Origin: Desulfobulbaceae bacterium
GTDB lineage: Bacteria; Desulfobacterota; Desulfobulbia; Desulfobulbales; Desulfocapsaceae
DNA length: 64,000 bases
NCBI GenBank assembly: GCA_008933635.1
Contig: WBUQ01000006.1
Coordinates: forward strand, 1-64,000
Direction of reading: 5' to 3'
In this document: one piece after another, positions 46,217-56,218 of the stretch
Numbering within the stretch: position 1 is the first letter of the stretch
Layout of the letters: each line of letters begins with the position of its first letter
Notes under the pieces: model-generated
The model's database searches: none
What the model was told of the DNA's origin: nothing
What the model saw: only the letters and a program-made list of their open reading frames with translations
Position numbers and translations under genes: made by a program

Positions 46217-46819
46217 ATGAAAGATACCAGCAAACATGCAAAAATAATCGCCGCAGCGACCAAGGTCTTTGCCAAGAAAGGTTTTTTTACCGCCAGAATA
46301 GCCGATATTGCCCAAGAAGCCAAGGTTGCCGATGGAACGATCTATCTTTACTTCAATAACAAATATGACATCCTGATCTCGGTCTTCGAGGAAGAGATAG
46401 GAAAAATCGTCGAGCAGATCAAAAAGGTACTGGCAACTGAAACAGACCCGCGGAAGATGCTGGAGGCCTATATCACGAGACATCTCCAGACCATGAAGCG
46501 CAACCGCAACCTCGCCGAAGTAATCCAGATCGAATTGAGGCAGACCAATAAGCTGATCAAGGATTACCGGAACAACAAATTTACCGAATACACTGATCTG
46601 GTCGCGGATATTGTCCAGCTCGGCCAGAGCCAGCAGATTTTTCGTGCCGATATCCAGCCAGATATCGCCAAACGGTTCTTTTTCGGTGCCCTGGATGAAG
46701 TCTCAAGGATCTGGAATACCTCTGCCGAAGGGAAATATTCGGTGGAAGAAATCTCCGATCAGCTGTTGAAAATCATCCTGTCCGGTCTTCTCGTGCAGAA
46801 AGGCAACGGAATATCCTGA
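46217..46819 (+). CDS. TetR-family regulator, FadR-like
   Basis: A 200-residue repressor. The helix-turn-helix (TKVFAKKGFFTARIADIAQEAKV, then GTIYLYFNNK) is at residues 15-55. The ligand domain has a FadR-like pattern (TRHLQTMKRNRNLAEVIQIELRQ, ending in a helical tail). FadR-type proteins sense acyl-CoA and control beta-oxidation. An open frame starts at TTG 46148, but that start would overlap the operator; ATG 46217 gives the normal TetR N-terminus. Confidence 0.88.
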   Translation: MKDTSKHAKIIAAATKVFAKKGFFTARIADIAQEAKVADGTIYLYFNNKYDILISVFEEEIGKIVEQIKKVLATETDPRKMLEAYITRHLQTMKRNRNLAEVIQIELRQTNKLIKDYRNNKFTEYTDLVADIVQLGQSQQIFRADIQPDIAKRFFFGALDEVSRIWNTSAEGKYSVEEISDQLLKIILSGLLVQKGNGIS

Positions 46820-46899
46820 AACGTCGCCCCTGGCCGATCTCCCTGATGGGAACAGTGCCATGCCGGATGAAAGAACAAAGCGCGGATGATGGGCATTTC

Positions 46900-47385
46900 T
46901 CAGGAAAATGTCGAAGGCTGGATATCAATGATTTCAAACTCTCTGGTCCCGCCAGGCGTTTTTGCCAGTATTTCATCGCCGATCGATTTGCCGAGCATGC
47001 TCTGCCCCAGTGGTGAAAGGACGGAAATTGAACCTTTTTTTACATCTGCCTCTTCAGGTCCGAGCAATTGATAGGATACCTCGTCGTCATTATCGAGATC
47101 GAGCAGTTTCACGACCGTCCCGAATACGGCAGATTTCGTCGACACCTTCAGGCAATCGATGACCTCGGCCCGGGACAGCTTATCCTTGAGTTCGAGGATT
47201 CTGCCTTCGATATGTCCCTGTCTCTCCTTGGCCGCATGGTATTCCGCGTTTTCCTTCAGATCTCCGTGCTCTCTGGCTGTCTCAATCGCCTTTACCACTT
47301 CGACCCGATCAATCCTCTCCAACCGGCTCAGCTCTTCTCTCAACTTCTGGTTCCCCGTCTTTGACATGGGAATGCGTACAACCAT
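46900..47385 (-). CDS. greA: Transcription elongation factor GreA
   Basis: A 161-residue factor that rescues backtracked RNA polymerase. The N-terminal coiled coil (REELSRLERIDR and REHGDLKENAEYHAAKERQ with the tip acidic residues) and a C-terminal FKBP-like domain (LSPLGQSMLGKSIGDEI) are complete. Two ATG codons are adjacent; the second (47385) has AGGAGG at a better 5-base spacing. A terminator hairpin's U-run abuts that ribosome site. Confidence 0.95.
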   Translation of the reverse strand: MVVRIPMSKTGNQKLREELSRLERIDRVEVVKAIETAREHGDLKENAEYHAAKERQGHIEGRILELKDKLSRAEVIDCLKVSTKSAVFGTVVKLLDLDNDDEVSYQLLGPEEADVKKGSISVLSPLGQSMLGKSIGDEILAKTPGGTREFEIIDIQPSTFS

Positions 47386-47396
47386 CATAACCTCCT

Positions 47397-47444
47397 AAAA
47401 AAAATTCCTGCCAAGGCACCTTGCTACCGGTATCCAGGCAGGAA
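47397..47444 (-). terminator. Terminator or attenuator abutting the greA ribosome site
   Basis: On the minus strand TTCCTGCC and GGCAGGAA form a perfect 8-bp stem (47444-47437 with 47412-47405) around a 24-base loop, followed by eight U (47404-47397) and then directly AGGAGG. It terminates the upstream TPR gene, and because greA has no separate promoter space it may also attenuate greA. Confidence 0.72.
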
Positions 47445-47460
47445 ATGAATGTTCAACAAT

Positions 47461-50400
47461 TTACCAGCGATATATCAAGGACAGCAGTGCGCCTTTCTGT
47501 TCGTAATCATCCGAGGTCGCATATGAAACGCTTCCTTTTAATAGAAAATGCGTACTCATTTCAAGCAAAATATCAAAACCCATCCGGTGGGTGAAGATTT
47601 CCCCGGACTCGAAACCGACAGAATAGTCGAGGGAATAATAACTTGGGGTTCCCTTCGCAAAACTGTAGGTCTTCAGGAGGTGCTGGAAACTGATGGTCGC
47701 CAGATGCTCCCAGTATTTGTCCGGACTCCAGTAGAGCGGCGTATCGGAAGTCTCGGAAGGAACAACATCAGCAAACTCTTCGGAACTCTCATTGCTGTTG
47801 TCGATTGTCCTGTAATCGTACTGAAACTTGAAGGTCGTCGCCTCCGCATAGATCGCATAGCCGGTCCACAGATGGGTCTGATCCTGGGAGTTGTCATCGC
47901 TGTAGCGACGCCGCCGATAATCGCCGCCAAAGGCTATTCCCATGGGAGTCTCGGCGATCAGTCCTGCTTCATAGTCCTGCGAATAGATCCCCATCTCCAG
48001 CGCCGCCAGAGTATCGTAGACCGGATTCTGGTCGAAGAGAACATACGCCTTCAAATACTCATCGAGCTGGCAGTTGATCCGTGTCCCGACCACGGCGGTT
48101 GTGTCATAGTCATCAAGATTTTCGGCGCCGACGCGCAGTTGCAGATCAAAATATACTGGGAAATCATGCGAATAGGACCCGACCAGCCTGTTTCCGCGGA
48201 TCGTCTCGACGTCTTTGCTGTCAGAATAGGCATTGCGTCGGTATTCAAGGGACGCTTCCTTTTCCAGGGCGGGCATGAACCAGAGCGTACCGCCCTGGCT
48301 CCTGCGCAAGGTGTCGATGTATCCGCCGCGGCCTTTCTTCTCAACGACCTCGAAATCTGCTGACAGACGGGGTTGCCGCAACAGTTCGTTCCTCTTGATC
48401 GCCTCGCTCAGTTCCGGGTATGCAAATCCGTACTCTCGCATATCCTTATACAGTTGAGCTTCTTTGCCATACTCGCCCAGCCTGCCATATATCTGCGCTA
48501 GATCAAACAATCCCTCCTGCGAGGCGTCTTTCTCGACAAGCTGCTTGTATTGCCGCTCGGCCTCCCGGATATCCTTTCTCCGCTCGGCCATCTTTGCCTG
48601 ATATTCGTTTCGAATAAGCCTCTGCCAGCGATATTTTTCATACATGCGGGCAGTTATCCTGTCCACAGACGTACCGGCATGGCGGCTGACAAATTCCGGT
48701 TCCATGTAGTGGGCAAGCGGATCGTTGATGGCAGGCCGACTGAAGGACAGGATATTCCAGATACTTTTTTTCAGCGGGGGATGGAACACCTCAATCTTTT
48801 CTGCCGCCATTGCCGATTGAAAATCCTGCTGCACAGGATCATCGAGGAGGTGCTCGTAAACTTCGCTGGCCGAATCCCATTCCCCGGCAGTCCAGAGGGC
48901 TCGGGCCAGCAGGAGCCTTCGCCAGTAATCAGGTACCGGTGTCTTATCGATTCTCTCCTGTCGTAGATTCGGCGAAGGCTGCCGGGTTTCTTCCGATTCC
49001 CTGACCACCTCCGCATAGTTGCCCCGCCTGAGTTCGAGTTCCAGTATCTGATCGCGGAAAAACCTCTGTTCTCCCACGGAAGAAATGAGATTGTGGTATG
49101 CCTGCAGCGAATCCTCTAATTTTCCGGCCAGGGCAAACAATTCCGCTTTGAAAACCTGGGCGCGGACGGAACCGGGTACAATCTGCTGGATGAGATTGAC
49201 GTGATGCAATGCCGCCTCGTATTCTCCATATCCGATCTCCACTTCCACCGCCTGGAAGAGACGCAGCGGCGAAACCAGCCCGGCATGGGCGAGCATTTTA
49301 TCCAGTTCTCTGAAAGCTGTTGCCGGCTTTCCTTTTTTCTTGGCTACCTGAAACCACAAGACAGCCAGTTCGACATCATCCTCCTTCTTCCCTGATAATT
49401 CATTGATGATTTCCTGGCAGCGATCGTAATCCCCAAGGCTATACAAAGCCCGGCATTTCACGATGTCGATCTTGGAAAGAAAAACCTCAAGATCTCTGCT
49501 CCGGGCAAGCCCCGATATCCGTTTCTGTATTTCCTCAATTTCGACGACAACCTGTTCGAATAGACCTTCGAGCATCAGGATATCAAGATGCAATCGAAAG
49601 ATATCCCGCCCGGTCTTCTCTGAGCACGCCTTCCAGTTGATCGTTTCAGGTTGCCGAAGTATGACATGGAACCAATCTCTCGCCGATTTGCTGTTCTTTG
49701 TCTGCAGTGCCAGAGATGCCAAGCGAAGAGCTGTTGAGACCATCTTCTCGTCGCCGGCCAGGAGTTCCCGAAGCACCTGTTCGGCAAGAAAGTCCTGGCG
49801 GGAGGCAAGAAGTGTGTCCGCTTTATGCAGCAGGACCTTCTTCACTGCATCGTTCTGCCCTTGAAACTCCTGGAGCAGCCGATCGTATGCCGGCCAGGTT
49901 TGGTCGAACAGGGCATTCGATCTCAGACCATCGAGATAGTCGAGCGTCAGGGCGAAATGGTCTTTCCCCCCCCTCTTTCTACCCCTGTTGTCGTAGAGTT
50001 TTCGCAACTCGTCGATCAGGCCCAAACGACCGGCGAGATACAGAGCTTTCGTCCGGATTGCGTCGTTGCCCGGGTTTATTTCAAGTACCTCGGCATAATG
50101 GCCTAAGGCCTCGACATCCAACCCGATTTTTTCTGCGGTTGCCGCCCTGAGCATGAGATATTCGAGATTTTCGGCGTACCCCTTTACGATTTTGTCCTGA
50201 AAGGTCAACGACGCAGAATAATTACCGATTTTGAAATATGTCCTGGCGATCCGGAAGATGTTTTCATGATCTTCCGGATGGTGTTGATGGAGAACAAGGA
50301 GTATCTTCAGCATGTCCTCCAGATTTCCTTTTCTTTCAAGCTTGTCGGCCATCGCAGAATAGATCGCCTCACGGTTCGGCGTTATCTCGACAAGGTCATC

Positions 50401-51474
50401 CCACAGCATCTGCACCCCGTCTTTTTCGACAATGGAGATAAAATCATCGGCAAGAACTGTGCGGATTTTCTCAATCTGGAAGCCCGTGTCGATATCTTCC
50501 GGATGTTTTTCCGCGTATTGCTCCAGATACTGCAGGGCTTTTTCGGGCCGTTTTTCATCATTGAGCAGTATTCTGCCCGCAACCAGCAGCAGCTCGTCGT
50601 CCTCGACACCGTTTTCGATCATGAAGAGGATATGGGGAAGGGCTGATCTCGGTTTGCCGATCAGCATATAGTAATCGGCGATCTTTTTATGGAACGGGAG
50701 ATAGCCGGGTTGCCGCTCCAGGTATCTTTCCCAGATGGCCAGAGCGTCCTGCCTTGCCCCTGATTCCTCAAAGGCGGAGGATGCTCGTACCATGATTTCG
50801 TCATCGGTGCTGAACTGGTCGACGAGATCTGAATAGTATTCTCGCGCTTTTTCAAGATACTCAAGATCCTGCGCGATACCGGCGAGGTCCTGCAGGAGCG
50901 CCTTGTCTTTAGGGGTCCGCCGATACAGTTGTTCCATCAGCGGGAAAGCTTCCTGTTTTCTTCCCATTCCGATGAGACCTGAAACCAGTCCTTTCAAGGC
51001 GGTAACCGAAGATGGTCCGGCGGGATCTGCGTCATAGACCTTGCCGTAACGGTCCACCGCCTTTTTGAATTCTTTCTTTTCCAGTGCAATCTGCCCTGCC
51101 AGCAAAAGATAATCCTGGCGATCGCCATCGATTTCCAGCAGATTCTCGACAAGTTCTGCAGCGGACAACCAGTCCTGGATTTCGACCAGGACTTTGCAGT
51201 ATTCCCAGCGGATCTCTTCAACCTGAGGTTTGCTCTGGAGCAGCTCGGAATACTTCTGCGCGGCTTCCTGATATTCCTTGCGGAAGACATGACTGCGCGC
51301 CTCATCCCATTTTTTCTTCCATGCTGGGGGAGGAGCGCCATCGAGAATGACAATGCCTTTCGGCGTATTTGTCATTGCGTGGAGGATCGCCGCGGAATCC
51401 GGCAGTAGGCCTGATAAAACAAGGCAGGCTGAGAAAACCGAGAACCGGAGCCGTCGTGATCGACACAGAATCAT
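47461..51474 (-). CDS. Large TPR protein with C-terminal outer-membrane barrel-like region
   Basis: A 1337-residue exported protein. A signal peptide (about 1-33) is followed by some 1000 residues of TPR-like helical repeats (recurring patterns such as YSELLQSKPQVEEIRWEY). From about residue 1040 the chain changes to alternating aromatic/polar strands and ends in LLSLIYRW, a terminal aromatic typical of outer-membrane barrels. This layout resembles PelB, PgaA and BcsC, which pass polysaccharide through the outer membrane. No polymerase is adjacent, but a sugar aminotransferase gene precedes it. Export of a surface polymer is an inference. Confidence 0.75.
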   Translation of the reverse strand: MILCRSRRLRFSVFSACLVLSGLLPDSAAILHAMTNTPKGIVILDGAPPPAWKKKWDEARSHVFRKEYQEAAQKYSELLQSKPQVEEIRWEYCKVLVEIQDWLSAAELVENLLEIDGDRQDYLLLAGQIALEKKEFKKAVDRYGKVYDADPAGPSSVTALKGLVSGLIGMGRKQEAFPLMEQLYRRTPKDKALLQDLAGIAQDLEYLEKAREYYSDLVDQFSTDDEIMVRASSAFEESGARQDALAIWERYLERQPGYLPFHKKIADYYMLIGKPRSALPHILFMIENGVEDDELLLVAGRILLNDEKRPEKALQYLEQYAEKHPEDIDTGFQIEKIRTVLADDFISIVEKDGVQMLWDDLVEITPNREAIYSAMADKLERKGNLEDMLKILLVLHQHHPEDHENIFRIARTYFKIGNYSASLTFQDKIVKGYAENLEYLMLRAATAEKIGLDVEALGHYAEVLEINPGNDAIRTKALYLAGRLGLIDELRKLYDNRGRKRGGKDHFALTLDYLDGLRSNALFDQTWPAYDRLLQEFQGQNDAVKKVLLHKADTLLASRQDFLAEQVLRELLAGDEKMVSTALRLASLALQTKNSKSARDWFHVILRQPETINWKACSEKTGRDIFRLHLDILMLEGLFEQVVVEIEEIQKRISGLARSRDLEVFLSKIDIVKCRALYSLGDYDRCQEIINELSGKKEDDVELAVLWFQVAKKKGKPATAFRELDKMLAHAGLVSPLRLFQAVEVEIGYGEYEAALHHVNLIQQIVPGSVRAQVFKAELFALAGKLEDSLQAYHNLISSVGEQRFFRDQILELELRRGNYAEVVRESEETRQPSPNLRQERIDKTPVPDYWRRLLLARALWTAGEWDSASEVYEHLLDDPVQQDFQSAMAAEKIEVFHPPLKKSIWNILSFSRPAINDPLAHYMEPEFVSRHAGTSVDRITARMYEKYRWQRLIRNEYQAKMAERRKDIREAERQYKQLVEKDASQEGLFDLAQIYGRLGEYGKEAQLYKDMREYGFAYPELSEAIKRNELLRQPRLSADFEVVEKKGRGGYIDTLRRSQGGTLWFMPALEKEASLEYRRNAYSDSKDVETIRGNRLVGSYSHDFPVYFDLQLRVGAENLDDYDTTAVVGTRINCQLDEYLKAYVLFDQNPVYDTLAALEMGIYSQDYEAGLIAETPMGIAFGGDYRRRRYSDDNSQDQTHLWTGYAIYAEATTFKFQYDYRTIDNSNESSEEFADVVPSETSDTPLYWSPDKYWEHLATISFQHLLKTYSFAKGTPSYYSLDYSVGFESGEIFTHRMGFDILLEMSTHFLLKGSVSYATSDDYEQKGALLSLIYRW

Positions 51475-51565
51475 AGTTGTTGCTTCAACCGGCTGGGTGA
51501 TGATGACAGCATTGGCGGGAGAGGTGGTTCAGCAGGATGAATCTGCAGCTATCTCCCTTGTTCAG

Positions 51566-52750
51566 CTACTTTTTTGCAAAAAATCCGGCGATGGTGGAGA
51601 CGACGTACTCCTGCATCTCCGTAGTCAGTTCCGGATAAATGGGTAATGCCAGAGTCTGGGCGGCGGCCTTTTCAGCTTCAGGAAGCGAAATTCCATGATA
51701 ATCGGGGCCGAGGCATTTTTGCTGGTGCAGTGCGACCGGATAGTATATTTCGCAGCCGATATCGTTGGCAAGCAGCCAGTCCCTCAAGGCATCCCGATCA
51801 CTCACCCGTATCACATACTGATTGTAGATATGGTAATGACTGGCAGCGGAAGTCGAATCAAGTGACCTGTACACAGCGGTCGGCGGCTCGACATGGCCCT
51901 GCTCGACCAGACCGGCCTGATGAAAAAGCCGGTCATATCTTTGAGCATTGTCAACGCGTTTCGCATGCCATCCGTCGAGATACGGCAGCTTGACCCGCAG
52001 AGCCGCTGCCTGGATGGGGTCAAGTCGGAAGTTCCCGCCAACCAGAGAATGATAATACTTGGGGTGGGCTCCATGGTTGCGCAGCAGGTTTACCCTCTGC
52101 GCAAACTCGTGGTCCTTGCTGACAACCATGCCGCCATCGCCTATTCCACCGAGATTCTTACTGGGGAAAAAAGAAAAGCAGCCGCAAAGCCCCATGGAAC
52201 CGGCCCGGAGGTTCTTCATCCCTTGTGCCGTTGCAAGTGGATATTCAGCCCCGATAGCCTGTGCGGCGTCTTCGATCACCGGCAGTTGGAACTGTTCCGC
52301 GATCGCCATAATGGCTTTCATGTCGGCGCACTGTCCGTACAGATGCACGGGGATAATGGCCCTGATCCGCCGGTCTTCGTCCGCTTCAAGGACCTCGATC
52401 ATCTTCTTCGGATCGATATTGTAGGTGACGGGGTCAATATCGGCGAAGACCGGCCGCGCCCCTACCCGCAATACCACGCCCATGGTCGCGAAGAACGAGT
52501 ACGGGGTCGTCAGGACCTTGTCACCGTTGCCTATGCCGAGGGCCATCAGGGAGGCCAGAAGCGCATCGGTCCCGGATGATACGCCGATGCCATGCGCAAC
52601 GCCGGAGTATTCCGCCACTTCCTTTTCGAGGGCTTCGACCTCCGGCCCCTGGATATACCTGGTCGATTCCAGGACCCTGATGACGGCAGTGGTCAGTTCA
52701 TCCTTGAGATACGCCAGCTGCGCCTGCAGATCGAGCAAAGGTACTTTCAT
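51566..52750 (-). CDS. DegT/DnrJ/EryC1/StrS-family sugar aminotransferase
   Basis: A 394-residue PLP enzyme that aminates nucleotide-linked keto-sugars for surface glycans. VPLLDLQAQLAYLKDEL at the start, GVSSGTDALLASL, IEDAAQAIGAEY and the PLP Lys in FFPSKNLGGIGDGG are typical. It is closest in style to WbpE/WlbC-type enzymes; the sugar is unknown. It lies between rpoH and the TPR/barrel gene on the same strand. Confidence 0.9.
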   Translation of the reverse strand: MKVPLLDLQAQLAYLKDELTTAVIRVLESTRYIQGPEVEALEKEVAEYSGVAHGIGVSSGTDALLASLMALGIGNGDKVLTTPYSFFATMGVVLRVGARPVFADIDPVTYNIDPKKMIEVLEADEDRRIRAIIPVHLYGQCADMKAIMAIAEQFQLPVIEDAAQAIGAEYPLATAQGMKNLRAGSMGLCGCFSFFPSKNLGGIGDGGMVVSKDHEFAQRVNLLRNHGAHPKYYHSLVGGNFRLDPIQAAALRVKLPYLDGWHAKRVDNAQRYDRLFHQAGLVEQGHVEPPTAVYRSLDSTSAASHYHIYNQYVIRVSDRDALRDWLLANDIGCEIYYPVALHQQKCLGPDYHGISLPEAEKAAAQTLALPIYPELTTEMQEYVVSTIAGFFAKK

Positions 52751-52804
52751 GAGATATCGGTTATGAAGAAAAGAAAGATTGAAATAAAACAGAAAAACAG
52801 AAGG

Positions 52805-53800
52805 TTAATCCCTGGAGTTGGAGTGAATGGTGATTTTCTCGCCATCAAAGAAATCAACAATGTCCGGCATCTCCTCTTCAAGGTACTTCCGCATCTTCTT
52901 CAGCAGGTTGACCTCGATCTGGCGCACCCTCTCGCGGGAGATGACAAACATGTCTGCGATATTCTGCAGGGTCATCGGCTCATCGGTCAGCAGTCTCCGT
53001 TCAAGGATCATCCTTTCCTTGTCGTTCAGCTTTCCCTTCAACTTCTCCAGCAACTCGTTCAGCCGCAGCCGCATTTCCTTGCCGGCCACCATGGATTCAA
53101 TCCCAGGGCCGTTACTGGGAATGAAGTTCTTCTGCTCATCGTCGGAATCGGAGCGGACAGGGCTTTCCAGCGAAACATCCCAGTTGTCCATACGCTGGGT
53201 CATCTCGACAACTTCCCGCTCCTTGACGTTGAGTCGGTCGGCCAAAAGCTTGGTTTCTACAGAAAATCCCTGTGATTCAAGCAGCTTTCGTTCCTTGTTG
53301 AGACTGAAGAAGAGCTTGCGCTGAGCCTGCGTCGTGCCGATCTTGACCAGCCGCCAGTTGTCCATGATGAACTTGAGGACATAGGCACGAATCCAGTAAG
53401 CGGCGTAATAGGAGAACTTGACCCCGCGATAGGGGTCGAACTTCTTGGTGGCCTGCACCAGGCCGACATTGCCTTCCTGAATCAGGTCCATGAAATTCTG
53501 CATCCAGTATTTCTGGAAATCCATGGCAACCTTGACGACAAGGCGAAGATTGGCTGAGACAAGGCGATAGGCTGCCTCCTGGTCGCCTGTTTCCCTGAAC
53601 CGGGTCGCCAGCTCGTCTGTTTCTTCCCGTGACAGCAGCTCATACTGACTGATCTCCTGCAGATACCTGTGCAGGGCGGGATTGCTGAGGACCGGCAGAT
53701 TCTCATCTTCCGATATGGTTACCAACGGCTGGTCGAGTATTTCTTCCTCGAAATATTCTTCTTCCAGATCGGCATCCACTTCGATCTCATCTTTATTCAT
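52805..53800 (-). CDS. rpoH: RNA polymerase sigma factor RpoH (sigma-32 type)
   Basis: A 331-residue sigma-70-family factor. An acidic N-terminus is followed by region 2 (DLIQEGNVGLVQATKKFDPY, then GVKFSYYAAYWIRAYVLKF), an RpoH-box-like AQRKLFFSLNKER, and region 4 (TLQNIADMFVISRERVRQIE). It probably directs heat-shock transcription. The ATG at 53800 follows GAGG; an in-frame TTG 48 bases upstream is less likely. Confidence 0.9.
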   Translation of the reverse strand: MNKDEIEVDADLEEEYFEEEILDQPLVTISEDENLPVLSNPALHRYLQEISQYELLSREETDELATRFRETGDQEAAYRLVSANLRLVVKVAMDFQKYWMQNFMDLIQEGNVGLVQATKKFDPYRGVKFSYYAAYWIRAYVLKFIMDNWRLVKIGTTQAQRKLFFSLNKERKLLESQGFSVETKLLADRLNVKEREVVEMTQRMDNWDVSLESPVRSDSDDEQKNFIPSNGPGIESMVAGKEMRLRLNELLEKLKGKLNDKERMILERRLLTDEPMTLQNIADMFVISRERVRQIEVNLLKKMRKYLEEEMPDIVDFFDGEKITIHSNSRD

Positions 53801-54062
53801 TCCCCTCGGTCTCCGGGTTGGACTATAGTTGTTTTCATAAGGATGCAAATTCTACTTCACATCAATGAAAGTGCAATCGCAAAGTTACAGACTCAGGGAG
53901 GCATTTGCCCGTCATTGCACGACTATTCTATGATATCACAGTCTTCACGGGCTGGAAAATTGTATTTAATTTGCCTCTGATTTATGATACATATCATGTT
54001 CCTCCGCTCCAAGTCCTGTGAACCGATTATTCTCGCCCGAATCTCAACTCCTTCTCCAATAA

Positions 54063-55859
54063 ATGAAACATATACGTAACTTCAGCATAATAGCCCATAT
54101 TGACCATGGGAAGTCCACCCTGGCCGACCGGATGATCCAGAAATGCAACCTCATTACCGATCGTGAATTCAAGGACCAGTTTCTCGACAGTATGGATATC
54201 GAGCGCGAACGGGGTATCACCATCAAAAGTCAGGCGATCTGTCTTCCCTATACAGCCAGCGACGGCCAGACCTACTCTCTCAACCTGGTCGACACCCCCG
54301 GTCATGTCGATTTCAGCTACGAGGTCTCGAGAGCCCTGACATCCTGCGAAGGGGCCTTGCTGCTGATCGATGCGGCCCAGGGGGTCGAAGCACAGACCCT
54401 GGCCAACCTCTACCTGGCAATGGAGAACGACCTCGAGATCATCCCGGTGATCAACAAGATCGACCTGCCTTCCGCCGAACCTGAAAAGGTTGCCCTGCAG
54501 ATCGAGGAAGACCTGGGGCTCGACAGCTCGCTCATCCGGTACTGTTCCGCCAAAAGCGGCCAGGGAGTCGAGGAGATCCTCGAAACCATCGTCAAGCACC
54601 TGCCCCCTCCCCAGGGCGACCCGGACAAAGAACTGCAGGCGCTGATATTCGACGCCTCATACGACGCCTTCCGCGGCACCATCATCTCGGTCCGCATCGT
54701 CAACGGCACTGTCAAAGCGGGAGATTACATCACCTTCATGTCGAACGGCACGGAATACAGGGTCGAGGAAGTCGGCCTCTTCCGTATCCGTCGCGAACCG
54801 CAGAAACAGCTTTCCGCCGGTCAGGTCGGCTACATCCTCGCCGGCGTCAAGACCGTCAGGGACACGAGACCTGGCGACACCATCACCCTACGCGACCGGC
54901 CGTGCGCAAACCCGCTGCCAGGTTTCAAGGAAGTCCAGCAGGTCGTCTTCTCCTCGCTCTACCCGATCAGCACCGATGATTACGAGGATCTGGCCGCAGC
55001 CCTTGAAAAGCTGCAGCTCAACGATGCCGCCCTCAGCTTCCAGAAAGACTCTTCCGCCGCCCTCGGCTTCGGCTTCCGCTGTGGCTTCCTTGGCCTCCTC
55101 CACCTCGAAGTGGTCCAGGAACGCCTGGAACGCGAATTCGATGTCTCGCTGATCCTCACCGTTCCGTCGGTCAAATATATCTTCTATCTCTCCGATGGCA
55201 CGACCAGGGATGTCGACAATCCGGCCCACTTCCCTGACCCCGCCAAGATCCAGCGGGTGGAAGAGCCGTATATCCGGGCGACCATCCTGATCCCCGAGCG
55301 GTACATGGGTTCGGTGATGACCTTGTGCATGGAGCGGCGCGGTGAGAACACCAGCTACCACTACCCGATGCCCGGCAGGATCGAATTTACCTGCGAACTG
55401 CCGCTGGCCGAGGTGATCTATGATTTCTACGACCGCCTGAAATCCATTACCCAGGGCTACGGTTCCTTCGATTACGAGATGCTCGATTACCGCCCCAGCG
55501 ACCTGGTCAAGCTCGACATCCTCGTCAACGGCGAAGTGGTCGACGCCCTGTCGCAGCTGGTCCATCGCAGCAATGCCCGGGCAAGAGGTCTGCACGCCTG
55601 CGAGATGCTGAAGGAGGAGATTCCCCGCCAGATGTTCAAGATCGCCATCCAGGCGGCGATCGGCGGCAACATCATCGCCCGGACCAACGTCTCGGCCCTG
55701 CGCAAGGACGTGACGGCGAAGTGTTATGGCGGCGATATCACCCGGAAGAGAAAACTGCTGGAAAAACAGAAAGAAGGCAAAAAACGGATGAAGACGGTGG
55801 GCAATGTCGATATCCCGCAGACCGCCTTCCTGGCAGTACTGCGCTCCGAACAGAAATAG
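54063..55859 (+). CDS. lepA: Elongation factor 4
   Basis: A 598-residue translational GTPase that back-translocates or remodels stalled ribosomes. The start KHIRNFSIIAHIDHGKSTLADR, the G motifs DTPGHVDF and NKIDLP, and the C-terminal LepA domain (RKRKLLEKQKEGKKRMK, then GNVDIPQTAFLAVL) are complete. Length is exactly typical. No clear ribosome site is seen. rpoH reads away on the other strand. Confidence 0.97.
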   Translation: MKHIRNFSIIAHIDHGKSTLADRMIQKCNLITDREFKDQFLDSMDIERERGITIKSQAICLPYTASDGQTYSLNLVDTPGHVDFSYEVSRALTSCEGALLLIDAAQGVEAQTLANLYLAMENDLEIIPVINKIDLPSAEPEKVALQIEEDLGLDSSLIRYCSAKSGQGVEEILETIVKHLPPPQGDPDKELQALIFDASYDAFRGTIISVRIVNGTVKAGDYITFMSNGTEYRVEEVGLFRIRREPQKQLSAGQVGYILAGVKTVRDTRPGDTITLRDRPCANPLPGFKEVQQVVFSSLYPISTDDYEDLAAALEKLQLNDAALSFQKDSSAALGFGFRCGFLGLLHLEVVQERLEREFDVSLILTVPSVKYIFYLSDGTTRDVDNPAHFPDPAKIQRVEEPYIRATILIPERYMGSVMTLCMERRGENTSYHYPMPGRIEFTCELPLAEVIYDFYDRLKSITQGYGSFDYEMLDYRPSDLVKLDILVNGEVVDALSQLVHRSNARARGLHACEMLKEEIPRQMFKIAIQAAIGGNIIARTNVSALRKDVTAKCYGGDITRKRKLLEKQKEGKKRMKTVGNVDIPQTAFLAVLRSEQK

Positions 55860-55876
55860 AACGGGGGAAAATCGCG

Positions 55877-56170
55877 ATGCGGAAGAGCAGGACACGAGAG
55901 GATGTCGCCACCCTGACCGACATCCCGAATGTCGGCCCGGCCACCGCCCGGGACCTCCGGCGGCTTGGAATCGAAGAGCCGGAACAGTTGCGCGGCCGGG
56001 ATCCGTTTCAGCTCTACGACAGTCTCTGCAGCCTCACCGGCAGGCGCCATGATCCCTGCGTCATCGATGTCTTCATAGCCGCCGTCAGGTTCATCGAAGG
56101 GGCTCCCGCCAGACCCTGGTGGGAATATACGGCGGAACGCAAGGCGATCGTGTCTGGAAAAAAATCATAG
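55877..56170 (+). CDS. Cdd1-like helix-hairpin-helix protein
   Basis: A 97-residue protein. TDIPNVGPATARDLRRLGI is a helix-hairpin-helix DNA-binding motif, and DPFQLYDSLCSLTGRRHDPCVIDVF followed by PWWEYTAERK matches the 'pathogenicity locus' Cdd1/mitomycin-resistance family. Its function is not established. GGGGGAAAA precedes the ATG. It lies 17 bp after lepA. Confidence 0.85.
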   Translation: MRKSRTREDVATLTDIPNVGPATARDLRRLGIEEPEQLRGRDPFQLYDSLCSLTGRRHDPCVIDVFIAAVRFIEGAPARPWWEYTAERKAIVSGKKS

Positions 56171-56218
56171 GTTCCCAGTTCCCTCGCGATTTTCCCGCAT
56201 CCCATACAGCGCCTGGCC

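Noticed and set aside
54888-55895. Minus-strand open frame of 335 codons
   Set aside because: It is antisense to lepA and has no protein-like motif.
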